From: Pseudonocardiales bacterium
GTDB lineage: Bacteria > Actinomycetota > Actinomycetes > Mycobacteriales > Pseudonocardiaceae
Length of the DNA stretch: 64,000 nt
Direction: 5' to 3'
NCBI GenBank assembly: GCA_023252195.1
Contig: JAHEXI010000005.1
Coordinates: 25,989-89,988, forward strand
Position 1 is the first letter of the stretch, and every line of letters starts with the position of its first letter. The translations under genes were made by a program, and so were the position numbers. Below are positions 17,489 to 26,400 of this stretch, in pieces. A model generated the notes under the pieces. That model saw only the letters and a program-made list of their open reading frames with translations. It had not been told where the DNA came from and searched no databases.

Positions 17489-19021
17489 TCAGCCGCTCAT
17501 GGCGGTGCTTCGGCGGGCTCCGGTCGTGGTGATCCGAGCTGCGGCGAGCTTGCCGGAGATGATCGCGGTGGGGACACCCACCCCAGGCGTCGTGCCGCAT
17601 CCGGCGAGCACGACGTTGGTCCGGTCGCGCACCAGGTTCGAGGGACGGAACGGTCCGGTCTGGGCGAAGGTATGGGCGGCCGAGAACGGGGTCCCGACGG
17701 CAAGTCCCTGGGCCGCCCAATCGGCGGGAGTGACCAGCTGCTCGACCTCGATGGCGTCGTCGAGGTAAGCCAGCCCGCGCTGCTCCAGCGTGCCGACTAG
17801 CTCATCGCGGTAGGCAGATCCGAGGGTGGCCCAGTCCAGCGGCGCGGTATGCAGGTTGGGGCACGGCGCGAGGATGTACAGCAGCTCGCGTCCATCAGGC
17901 GCCAGGCCCGGGTCAGTGGCAGTGGGCCGGGTGACCAGCAGGGATGGGTCGGTCATGAGCTGCCCGCGGTAAATGATCTCGTCGAAGGTCCGTTCCCACT
18001 CGTCCCCGAAGAAGATCGTGTGATGTGCCAGCCCCGCCCAGCCCGGTCCGCTACCCGGGCGAACTCCGGCGTGCAGCACTACCGCCGAGGGTGACCAGCG
18101 CAGCGGCACCAGCCGCTGCGGCGTGCGACCGAGTAGCCGGTGCACCACCGGTAGGTCGGGCGTGAGTACCACCGCATCGGCGCTGACCCGTTCGCCGTCG
18201 GCGGTGTGCACCGCGGTGACACGCTGCCCGAAATGCTCGAGCGAGCTCACCGTCGTGTGGTACCGGAACTCAGCGCCTGCGTCGATGGCGGCGTTGGCCA
18301 TTGCCTGCGGCAACGCCTGCATCCCGCCGCGCGGGAACCAGACCCCGGCCACCGTGTCCATGTAGGCGATCACCCCGTACGCGCCGAGCGCGCGCTGCGG
18401 GGGCACTCCGGCGTAGAGCGCCTGGAAGGAGAAGATCCGTTGCAGCCGCTTGTCGTGCAGGAATCGACCGACCTGGGGGCCCAGCCGACCGAAGCCGCCC
18501 AGCGCGGCCAGCATGGCCAGATCTTTGATGGCGTCACGGCTGGCGACGAGGTCCAGTGGGGAGTCGAAGTTGCCGCCGATGAACCGGCCGATCTCCACCT
18601 GGTACAGCCTGGTCAGCCAGCGCCGCAGCCGCCGGTAGCCGTTCGCTTCGGATGGGCCGGCCACCGACCGGATCTCCGCCTCCATCGCGTCGGCGTCAGT
18701 ATGCACGTCGATCACCGACCCGTCGGCGAAGCGGGCCCGGTAGGCTGGGTGCAGCGCCACCAGATCCAGCCGGGCGGCCAGCGAGTCACCCACCGCGGCG
18801 AGTGCTTCGTCGACCAGCTCCGGCATGGTGAGCACGGTGGGGCCGGTGTCGAGCCGGTAACCGGCGAGCTCGCTGCGACCGGCCCGACCGCCTGGATGGG
18901 GCTGGGATTCCAGCACGGTCACCCGCCGACCAGATCCGAGCAGGTGCAGCGTCGCCGACAGCCCGGCCAGTCCGGCGCCGACGACGACGACATGATCGGT
19001 GGGTCCGGGCACGGTGCGCAC
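17489..19021 (-). CDS. crtI: Phytoene desaturase / CrtI-type carotenoid oxidoreductase
   Basis: A 510-residue FAD protein. The N-terminal dinucleotide fold is VVVVGAGLAGLSATLHLLG with GGRAGRSE; later blocks PRGGMQALPQAMANAA and the C-terminal CGTTPGVGVPTAIISGKLAA are diagnostic for the CrtI family. It desaturates phytoene (or isomerises and desaturates a related carotenoid) at the membrane. Start is a GTG at 19021, 61 bases after the GGPP synthase stop; it ends seven bases before the mptB-like gene. The number of desaturation steps cannot be read from sequence. Confidence 0.9.
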   Translation of the reverse strand: MRTVPGPTDHVVVVGAGLAGLSATLHLLGSGRRVTVLESQPHPGGRAGRSELAGYRLDTGPTVLTMPELVDEALAAVGDSLAARLDLVALHPAYRARFADGSVIDVHTDADAMEAEIRSVAGPSEANGYRRLRRWLTRLYQVEIGRFIGGNFDSPLDLVASRDAIKDLAMLAALGGFGRLGPQVGRFLHDKRLQRIFSFQALYAGVPPQRALGAYGVIAYMDTVAGVWFPRGGMQALPQAMANAAIDAGAEFRYHTTVSSLEHFGQRVTAVHTADGERVSADAVVLTPDLPVVHRLLGRTPQRLVPLRWSPSAVVLHAGVRPGSGPGWAGLAHHTIFFGDEWERTFDEIIYRGQLMTDPSLLVTRPTATDPGLAPDGRELLYILAPCPNLHTAPLDWATLGSAYRDELVGTLEQRGLAYLDDAIEVEQLVTPADWAAQGLAVGTPFSAAHTFAQTGPFRPSNLVRDRTNVVLAGCGTTPGVGVPTAIISGKLAAARITTTGARRSTAMSG

Positions 19022-19082
19022 GGGTGCACGTTACGCTGGGACTTGCAGTCGACCGCTGTCGCCTTGGGCAACCCTGTCGCCG

Positions 19083-20237
19083 TCAGCGCACTCGGCAGGT
19101 GGCTTGGGCGGCAAGCTCCGCAAGCCGGGCGCCCGCCGGCTCGGCCAGCTCAGCGGCGCGCAGGCTGCCCAAGGCTGAGTTGGTGAGCGTGGTGATCCGG
19201 CGTTCGACCTCAGCCACCGCACCGAGCTCGATCAGCAGCTCGCGGACCTCGGTTACGGCGTTCTCGTCGACGTGTGGATTGCCGACGGCGCCGCGCAGCA
19301 GGTCGGCGGCTCCGGTCTGGCGCTTCTCGTCGGCGGCGCGCAGGCCGTAGGCCAGCAGCAGCGTCCGCTTGCCCTCGCGCAGGTCGTCGCCGGCGGGCTT
19401 ACCGGTGACCCGTGGGTCACCGAACATGCCCAGCAGATCGTCGCGGAGCTGGAACGCGACGCCGATGTCGGCCCCGAACCGGCGGTAGGCGCACACCAGG
19501 GCGTTGTCCGCTCCAGCGATCGCCGCACCCAAGTGCAGCGGGCGCTCAACGGTGTAAGCAGCGGTCTTGTACCGGTCGATCCGCAGCGCGGTCTCCGGTG
19601 CCTCGTCGCCGCTGGCCTGGGTGACCACGTCGAGGTACTGCCCGGCGAGCACCTCGGTGCGCATGGCCTGCCACACGACGTGCGCGCGACCGAGCTGCTC
19701 CGGCCACAGATCCGACCCGCGCAACATGTCGTCGGCCCAGGCTAACGCGATATCACCGAGCAGGATGGCGGTGGCTGCACCGAACCGTTCCGGCGCACCC
19801 AACCACCCGGCCGCACGGTGCTGGGCCGCGAAGTCGACGTGCATGGTGGGTGCGCCGCGCCGGGTGGTGGAATCGTCCATCAGATCGTCATGCACCAGGG
19901 CGCAGGCCTGGATCAGTTCCAGGGAGCTCACCGCCTGCAGCACTGCCCGAGCTTGCGGGTCGTCGGGGGATCCGCCCGCTCCTCGCCAGCCCCACCAGGC
20001 GAACGTCGGGCGTAGCCGCTTGCCGGGGCCGAGGACGAAGTCACTCAGCGAGTCCACCGCGGCGACGAACTGCGAGTCGATCTGCGCGGCTTCGTCGCGT
20101 TTGGTCTTCAGGAAGCCGGCGAGTTCGCGTCGCACCTCGGCGCGAAGGTCCTGATCGAACGGATGCACCTGCTGATCCTCCGCCAGACCGGCGAGGGACT
20201 GAGTCCCGGCTCCACGGGTGGCGTTCCGCTGCGCCAT
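19083..20237 (-). CDS. idsA: Polyprenyl (geranylgeranyl) diphosphate synthase
   Basis: A 384-residue trans-prenyltransferase. FARM is ALVHDDLMDDSTTRRG and SARM is FQLRDDLLGMFGD, with GKRLRPTF near the N-terminus. It makes the C15-C20 diphosphate precursor from IPP units; in this operon GGPP for phytoene is the expected product. ATG 20237 follows AGGAGG with five bases spacing; the longer open frame lacks support. First gene of the operon idsA-crtI-mptB-crtB. It is divergent from metF, as in mycobacterial idsA2-metF regions. Symbol given by this similarity. Confidence 0.88.
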   Translation of the reverse strand: MAQRNATRGAGTQSLAGLAEDQQVHPFDQDLRAEVRRELAGFLKTKRDEAAQIDSQFVAAVDSLSDFVLGPGKRLRPTFAWWGWRGAGGSPDDPQARAVLQAVSSLELIQACALVHDDLMDDSTTRRGAPTMHVDFAAQHRAAGWLGAPERFGAATAILLGDIALAWADDMLRGSDLWPEQLGRAHVVWQAMRTEVLAGQYLDVVTQASGDEAPETALRIDRYKTAAYTVERPLHLGAAIAGADNALVCAYRRFGADIGVAFQLRDDLLGMFGDPRVTGKPAGDDLREGKRTLLLAYGLRAADEKRQTGAADLLRGAVGNPHVDENAVTEVRELLIELGAVAEVERRITTLTNSALGSLRAAELAEPAGARLAELAAQATCRVR

Positions 20238-20415
20238 CGAACCTCCTGCGATCGTGGTGACGACACCGCGTAGCCAGGCACGCACTCTCCGTGCATGCCG
20301 ACGATAGGGCCTATTCGTGCCGATACTTGCCCGGGTTCGGTCGCGGCGGGATCCCGGTTCAGTTTGGCCCGGGTTCCGTTTCGCCCGGCGGGCCCGGGCG
20401 CCCGTCATTCCTGGC

Positions 20416-20421
20416 TAGGGT
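20416..20421 (+). promoter_or_regulatory. Possible -10 box for a leaderless metF transcript
   Basis: TAGGGT ends seven bases before the metF ATG, the spacing seen when transcription begins at the start codon in actinobacteria. The GC-rich upstream bases show no clear -35 box. Confidence 0.35.
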
Positions 20422-20428
20422 GGGGTGT

Positions 20429-21340
20429 ATGACGGCCGTCATCGACCGGCTCGGTGGCGACCGCCCGGTGTTCTCAGTGGAGTTCTTTCCGCCCCGCGAC
20501 GACGCCGGGGAGCGCCAGCTGTGGCAAGCGCTGCGTGATTTCGAGCCGTTGGACCCAGCCTTCGCCTCGGTGACTTATGGCGCTGGGGGTGCTAACCGGG
20601 ATCGCACCTTGCGGATCACTGGGCGGATTGCGCAGCAGACCCCCGTCGTCGCGATGGCGCACCTCACCGCGGTGAACCACTCAGTGACTGAGCTGCGGCA
20701 AGTGATCGGCAACTACGCTGAGGCCGGGATTTCTAATCTGCTGGCGTTGCGTGGTGATCCGCCGGGTGATCCGCTGGGGGAATGGGTGGCGCACCCGCGG
20801 GGGGTGCACTACGCGGAGGATCTAGTCCGCCTCGCTCGTTCGCTCGGCGACTTCTGCGTCGGCGTGGCAGCCTTCCCCGAGTGCCACCCGCGGTCGCCCG
20901 ACGCCGAGTCCGATGTCCGGTACCTGGTGGCCAAGCTGCGTGCCGGCGCTCAGTTCGCGATCACCCAGATGTTCTTCCACCCGGAGGACTACCTCAGACT
21001 GCGGGACCGGGTAGCCGCCGCGGGTGCGGATGTGGCGACGGTCCCGATCCTGCCGGGGATTATGCCGATCACCACGCTGCGCGGTGTGCAGAAGATGGCT
21101 GAGCTATCGGGCTGCACCATTCCGCTGGCGGTGCGTGACCGGCTGGCCGCGGTAGGTGACGATCCTGCCGCGGTCCGCCAGGTGGGTGTCGACGTTGCCA
21201 GCGAGTTGTGCGAACGGTTGCTCGCTGAGGGTGTGCCGGGACTGCACTTCTACACACTCAACCGGTCCGGTTCCACCCAAGCGGTACTCGCCCGGCTCGG
21301 CATGGCGCCCGGCCGGCCGCCCGCCGTCGTCACGCACTGA
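20429..21340 (+). CDS. metF: Methylenetetrahydrofolate reductase
   Basis: A 303-residue flavoprotein that reduces 5,10-methylene-THF to 5-methyl-THF for methionine synthesis. Family blocks: VFSVEFFPPRDDAGE, FASVTYGAGGANRDRT, MAHLTAVNHS, NLLALRGDPPGD, AQFAITQMFF and PILPGIMPITT. ATG 20429 is the only start that fits the family N-terminus; the open frame upstream overlaps the promoter region. No good ribosome site is visible, consistent with a leaderless message. It is the mycobacterial Rv2172c-type neighbour of the prenyl synthase gene. Confidence 0.93.
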   Translation: MTAVIDRLGGDRPVFSVEFFPPRDDAGERQLWQALRDFEPLDPAFASVTYGAGGANRDRTLRITGRIAQQTPVVAMAHLTAVNHSVTELRQVIGNYAEAGISNLLALRGDPPGDPLGEWVAHPRGVHYAEDLVRLARSLGDFCVGVAAFPECHPRSPDAESDVRYLVAKLRAGAQFAITQMFFHPEDYLRLRDRVAAAGADVATVPILPGIMPITTLRGVQKMAELSGCTIPLAVRDRLAAVGDDPAAVRQVGVDVASELCERLLAEGVPGLHFYTLNRSGSTQAVLARLGMAPGRPPAVVTH

Positions 21341-21356
21341 GTTGGCGGCCCTTAAC

Positions 21357-21390
21357 CGCTGCCGACTTCGGTCACGCTAGAGCGGCAGCG
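21357..21390. terminator. Weak hairpin between convergent metF and GNAT genes
   Basis: CGCTGCCG (21357-21364) and CGGCAGCG (21383-21390) form an 8-bp stem with an 18-base loop just after the metF stop; the second arm overlaps the last codons of the GNAT gene. Confidence 0.45.
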
Positions 21391-21937
21391 TGCACGCCAG
21401 TACGGCGAAGTCTCGGGAGTCCCCGGTGAAGTGGTAGTGCCGCAGCAGATCGGTGAATCCGAGCCGGCGGTAGAGCCGCCATGCTCTGGTGGGTCCCTCG
21501 GGAGTGGACAACAATGCGCGCGGGGCATCCACCCTGGCCAGTAGCTCGGTGAGCAGCGCCTTGCCGATCCCCCTGCCTTGGGCGTCGGGACGCACATGCA
21601 GTTCGGTGAGCTCGAAGTAGTCGGCGAGCTCGCGCTGTGCACGGCGATGATCGATCAGCATGAGCCCGCGTTGGACCTCGTCGTGCCACCACTGCCCAGG
21701 AGCGCCCCGGTAGCCGTAGCCGATGCCCACCAGGGCGTCTGCGTCGAAGGCAGCCATGCAAAGCCAGCCGTCCCGCAGCATGTGTTCCAGCCACATCGGA
21801 CTCCGGTGCCGCGCCGTGCCGGGCGGGTAGTGCATGGCCGTGACATAGATCTGCAGCGCCTCATCAAGGTGCATGCGCAATTGCGGAGCCGTCAGTTCAG
21901 CCAGCTGCGCTGGCTCGCGGATGGGCATCGCGGTCAC
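21377..21937 (-). CDS. GNAT family N-acetyltransferase (Rv2170-like)
   Basis: A 186-residue acetyltransferase. The acetyl-CoA loop is LTELHVRPDAQGRGIGKALL, and the C-terminal YRRLGFTDLLRHYHFTGDSRDFAVL is typical. In mycobacteria a GNAT gene (Rv2170) lies beside metF and the prenyl synthase, and this one has the same place and similar size, so it is probably its counterpart; Rv2170 has been linked to lysine acetylation of a metabolic enzyme. The start ATG 21937 (MTAMPIREPAQ) is the first in frame; ATG 21928 is an alternative. Confidence 0.85.
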   Translation of the reverse strand: MTAMPIREPAQLAELTAPQLRMHLDEALQIYVTAMHYPPGTARHRSPMWLEHMLRDGWLCMAAFDADALVGIGYGYRGAPGQWWHDEVQRGLMLIDHRRAQRELADYFELTELHVRPDAQGRGIGKALLTELLARVDAPRALLSTPEGPTRAWRLYRRLGFTDLLRHYHFTGDSRDFAVLACTLPL

Positions 21938-22048
21938 CGCTGACCTCCAGTGTCGACCGATGTCGGTGCGAAGCGGGTGCCGTCCACAGAGTGCACGAAT
22001 CCTATGTGATCACGCCAGGTGTCGAGCCGCTGCGGTGGAGATTGGTAC

Positions 22049-22079
22049 TTGACGCAACCGTGGCTCAGGGGGTTACCCT
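22049..22079 (+). promoter_or_regulatory. Candidate promoter before the SOS-boxed HEPN gene
   Basis: TTGACG (22049-22054) and TACCCT (22074-22079) are spaced by 19 bases, or 18 if the -10 is read as TTACCC. The LexA box begins ten bases downstream, where a bound repressor would block initiation. Confidence 0.5.
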
Positions 22080-22088
22080 AGGAGGGCG

Positions 22089-22104
22089 TCGAACATATGT
22101 TCGA
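22089..22104. promoter_or_regulatory. LexA (SOS) box, perfect palindrome
   Basis: TCGAACATATGTTCGA is a perfect palindrome that matches the mycobacterial/actinobacterial consensus TCGAAC-N4-GTTCGA at every fixed position. It lies between the promoter candidate and the HEPN gene start at 22231. Confidence 0.9.
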
Positions 22105-22230
22105 AAAACGCCCGGCGGTGGGGCGGGGGAAGCGCACCGCCGCCGGGCTCCGCCGGCTTCCCCACGGCGGAGTCGACCCATTGCCATCAACCCGGGTCGC
22201 CCACCCCCGACTCCCGACCAGGAGGCCGAA

Positions 22231-22686
22231 GTGCCCGCCGTTGCTGCCCTCACCACCGCTCCCGTGCCACGATACTCGAAGCACGAGGGGCCGAAATACG
22301 AAAGACGCAGTTTCCGGCTGCCCAGCGCACGCATCCTATTTGAGCAAGCTCGGCAAGGACTGCTTGATGCCGAGTACGCCGCACATCCAGTAGATCGTTA
22401 CGTCCAGGCACACCTCGCGGCGCTGCGTGCGGCCGCCGCCGTGTTGGCGGCACGGGCCCGACCGCGCAATCGCGCTCAGCCGATCAGCGCGTGGGCGCTG
22501 CTGGCGACAGTCGCGCCGGAACTCGCGGAATGGTCGGCGTTCTTTGCCGCCAGTTCGGCTACCCGGGCAGCTGCCGAGGCCGGTGCACATCGGCTGGTGA
22601 CGGTTCGCGATGCCGACGATCTGCTCCGGCAGGCTCGCGAGTTCCTCGACCTTGCGCGGCATGCGGCGGCGAGGCCCCCCCGATGA
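22231..22686 (+). CDS. SAV_6107-type HEPN domain protein, predicted SOS gene
   Basis: A 151-residue, mostly helical protein. Two long helices rich in alanine (FEQARQGLLDAEYAAHP; AHLAALRAAAAVLAARA) and a final LLRQAREFLDLARHAAA match SAV_6107-like HEPN proteins. RYVQAH at residues 56-61 fits the R-x4-H pattern of HEPN nucleases, though activity of this branch is not established. GTG 22231 follows AGGAGG by about six bases. A perfect LexA box lies 127 bases upstream. From memory, this family is often beside dinB (Pol IV) in other actinomycetes. The next gene overlaps by four bases. Confidence 0.75.
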   Translation: MPAVAALTTAPVPRYSKHEGPKYERRSFRLPSARILFEQARQGLLDAEYAAHPVDRYVQAHLAALRAAAAVLAARARPRNRAQPISAWALLATVAPELAEWSAFFAASSATRAAAEAGAHRLVTVRDADDLLRQAREFLDLARHAAARPPR

Positions 22687-23456
22687 CCGCCCCGCGGCCG
22701 TTGATCGACTACGGCCAGATGCTGGACGTGATCGGAATCGAAGGTGAACTAATGCTCAGCGCGGCCGTCTCAGCGTTGCCGTCCGCGGCGCAGGCCGAGG
22801 TGCCAGGCTGTCCCGATTTCACCTTGGCGGAAACCCTGCGGCATGTGGGGAGTGTGCACCGGGTGACCACGCTGTGGGCGCGAGACGGCCGTCGACCCGA
22901 GCAGTGGCAACGATCACCGTCGGACAACGATCTGGTTGGTTTCGTACGAACCGGCCTTAGCGAGTTGCTCGCAGAACTGGGTCGCCATGATCCCGCCGAA
23001 CCGTGCGACACGTGGTGGCCCGCCGACCGTAGGCATGGCTTCTGGTGGCGTCGGATGGCTCACGAGACCACCGTGCATCGGGTCGACGTCGAAGCTGCTG
23101 CTGGCGGCCCGGTCCATGCCATTGATCCCGAGCTGGCCCTCGACGGCATCGACGAGCTGCTGTTCGTGTGGTTCGGTTACCGCCTCGGTGAGCTGGGAAT
23201 GTCCTCGCCTCAGCAGGGTTCCGTCGCCCTGTCCGCTGCGGATCGCCGCTGGTTGGCGATCTTCGAGCCGGGCCGGTCCATCGCTCGGCGAGTCGAGGAG
23301 GCCGACGCTCGGTCGGCGGACGCCATGGTGAGCGGAGATCCCATGGAAATCTACCTCTGGTCCTGGGGCCGGCTGCCCGACCAGTCGGTCCGGATCTCCG
23401 GCGATCAGGAGGCAGTCGGTCAGCTTTGGACGCTGCTGCGGCCCGCAACGCAGTGA
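22683..23456 (+). CDS. Maleylpyruvate isomerase (MDMPI) family, DinB-like metalloprotein
   Basis: A 257-residue protein of the mycothiol-dependent maleylpyruvate isomerase-like family. The N-terminal four-helix DinB-like domain has candidate metal histidines in LRHVGSVHRVTTLW and MAHETTVHRVDVE; a small MDMPI C-terminal domain follows (VSGDPMEIYLWSWGR; VRISGD). Such proteins bind a metal and often use mycothiol to act on electrophiles or toxic compounds. The start overlaps the HEPN stop (ATGA), so it should be induced with it by the upstream LexA box. Substrate unknown. Confidence 0.85.
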   Translation: MTAPRPLIDYGQMLDVIGIEGELMLSAAVSALPSAAQAEVPGCPDFTLAETLRHVGSVHRVTTLWARDGRRPEQWQRSPSDNDLVGFVRTGLSELLAELGRHDPAEPCDTWWPADRRHGFWWRRMAHETTVHRVDVEAAAGGPVHAIDPELALDGIDELLFVWFGYRLGELGMSSPQQGSVALSAADRRWLAIFEPGRSIARRVEEADARSADAMVSGDPMEIYLWSWGRLPDQSVRISGDQEAVGQLWTLLRPATQ

Positions 23457-23469
23457 GCCGATCAGTTGC

Positions 23470-26400
23470 TCAGGCGCGTAGCCGCAGCCCCCGGGGCGTG
23501 GCGCGAAACCCTGCGTCGCGCAACAGTTCGGCCAGCGCAGAACCCAGTGCCGCCTCGCCGTCTGCGCGCTCTACAGACAGCGAACCCAGCCAGCCTTGGT
23601 GGACCGCGCCGGCCAGGGCGTCTACAGCGGTGCGCAAGGCGCCGGTGTCCTCCGTGAAGGACAGTAGCGATCGGCCCCCGCGTTCGACGTACAACACGGG
23701 GACACCGTCTACCAGGACGGCCAGCGCTCCGGCCTTGCGCCCAGGTCGGTGCCGTAGGTCACCCACCGTGGACGGCCACGGCAGGGCCGCCCCGTAGGGC
23801 TGGGCGGGGTCGGTGGCGGCAAGGACCACCGTGGCTGCGCTGGCTTCGCCGGGATGGCCCACGGCGCGCAGCCGGTCGATGGCGCCGGGGACGGCGAACT
23901 GCGCGGCGCCGAGTCCATCGACGACGTACCCGCGTCGGCACTGGCCGGACTCCTCCATCGCCCGAAGCACCTTGTAGACACCAGCAAAGCCACCAGCGAC
24001 GCGTTCGGTCTCCAGTGCTCCCCTGGTGAGGACCCCGTGGCGCTCGAGGAACGTCTCCGCCCGGGCATGCGCCCGGCGGGTGGGGTCGAGGTTGCTCGTT
24101 GCCGGTTGGTACACCGGTGACAACGACCAGCGGCCCGCCGCCGTCGGCGGACCGGCGCGCGACGACATCGGGGGCCGACCTGCGTGCATCCGCGCGTATC
24201 TGCCGCGTGGTGCGGTCCGGCGTGGCCGGTGCGCGGCCGAGCGACCGGACACCACAGCCCGCAGCGGCGCCAGCGAATCGTTGGTCAACAATCCTGCCCA
24301 CACCAGGTCCCACACCGACGCGACGACGTCGGCGTCACTGGGCGCGGGTTGCGCGTCAGCGAGCAGATACTGCGCGCTCCGATCGGCCAGCTGCCGGAAG
24401 AACAGCGCGCCGCCCCCGGGTGGACCCCCGGCGGGGTCCCAACCCAGAGCGCGCAGGGCGCCGCGGTGAATCGGCGTGAGCGCGAGCTGTTCATCGAGGT
24501 CCGGCAGCACCAGGTCAGCCAGGTCGGTGGGAGCAAGCGCGATCCACCCGTCGCCACCAGGCAGCGACCCGCAGCCGATCCAGCTGACCTCACCGGAAAT
24601 GGTGAGCTCGTCGAGCAGGGCGGGGGAGTAGCCGGGCAACCTGGCCGGGAGTAGCAGCGATTCCAGCGCGCTCGCTGGCACCGGTGCTCCAGCCAGCTGT
24701 TCCACTGCACCGAGCACGTCCTCCGGGGTGGGTGCGCTGCGCAGCCGGCGCGCCGGCACTGACCCGTCACGCTTGGTGTCCGAGGACTTAGCGCCCCCGG
24801 ACCCAGTGTCCCAGGACCGGATGCCGTGCCAGGCCGGCAAGAACCGACCCAGAGCGGCCTGTTCGACAGGTTCCACCTCGGCCCGCAACCGGGCCAACGA
24901 CGCTCGCCGCAAGCGCCGGAGCACCTCTGCGTGGCAGTACTCGGTGCCGCCACCGCCAAGCTCGACCGGGCGCAGCTCGCCGCGAACCACAGTGGCTGTC
25001 CTGGTCATGCGATCCAAGCCTGTGGTCACCACGGCGACGCCGAGCCCGAAGCGAGCTGCGGCGGCAGCTGCGGTGAACGGGCCCCGGGTTCTGGCGTAGC
25101 GCAGCAGAAGATCCCCGAGCGGGTCGGCCACCGGCTCGGTGAACACCTCCGGCACTCCTACCGGTAACGCCACGCCCAGCGCGTCGCGCACCCGCCCGGC
25201 GTCCTCGATCGTGATCCATCGGCTCTCACCGGCGATCCGCACCGTGATCGCCCGACGGGCGGAGCCGAGCTCGGCGAGCCACTGCGGGGCGACTCCGCGC
25301 TGCGCGGCCTCGGTCTCAGTGAGGTCGCCCAGCGCGCGCAACAGATCGGCGGTGTTCTCGACATCGCGGGCTTGCCGGTCGGGGGCAGTGTGCTGCAGCT
25401 GCGCCTCCAGCTCGATGAGCACCGCGGGGTCGAGCAGCTCGCGGATCGCCTCAGAACCCAGCAACTCCGCCAACAGGGTCGAGTCCAACGAGAGCGCCGC
25501 GGCCCTGCGCTCGGCCAGCGGGGCGTCGAGCTCATAGAGGAACATCCCCACGTAACCGAACAGCAGGCTGCGGGCGAACGGGGACGGCGATGGGGTGGCG
25601 ACCTCCACCACCCGCACCCGGCGGGCTCGCACCTCCGACATCAGCTCGCGCAGCCCGGGTAGGTCATAGACGTCTTGCAGGCACTCCCGCATCGCCTCCA
25701 GCACCACCGGGAACTGCTCGTACTTCGACGCGACGGTGAGCAGCTGGGCTGAGCGCTGCCGCTGCTGCCACAGCGGAGTGCGGCGCCTCGGGTCGCGGCG
25801 GGGCAGCAGCAGCGACCGTGCGGCGCACTCCCGGAATCGGGAGGCGAACAGCGCCGAACCGCCCACCTCGGCGATCACCAGTTGCTCGACCTCATCTGGG
25901 TCGAGCAGTATGTCCTCGGCGGTCGGCAGTACCTCGACCCCGTCAGCGTCCAGCGCGTCCGGCAGCCGCAGCACGATCCCGTCGTCCGCGCTGGCCACCT
26001 GCGCTTCGACACCGCGCTGTTCCCGCAGCCGGGCGCCGATCGCCAGCGCCCATGGCCCGTTTACCTGGGCGCCGAACGGGGAGTGCACCACCATCCGCCA
26101 GTCGCCCAGCTCGTCGCGGAAACGCTCCACCACGACGGTGCGGTCGTCCGGCACATGCCTAGTGGCCTCGCGTTGCTCGTGCAGGTAGGACAGCAGATTG
26201 TCGGCCGCCCAGGCGTCGAGCCCAGCTTCCTCGACGCGGAGGCGGGCCGCGTCAGATCCGGCGCCACTCAGCTCGCGGACGAACGCACCCAACGCCCGTC
26301 CGAGCTCCAGCGGCCGACCCGGTGCGTCGCCCTTCCAGAACGGCATCCGCGCCGGTTCGCCGGGTACCGGCAGCGCGATGACCCGGTCGTGGGTGATGTC

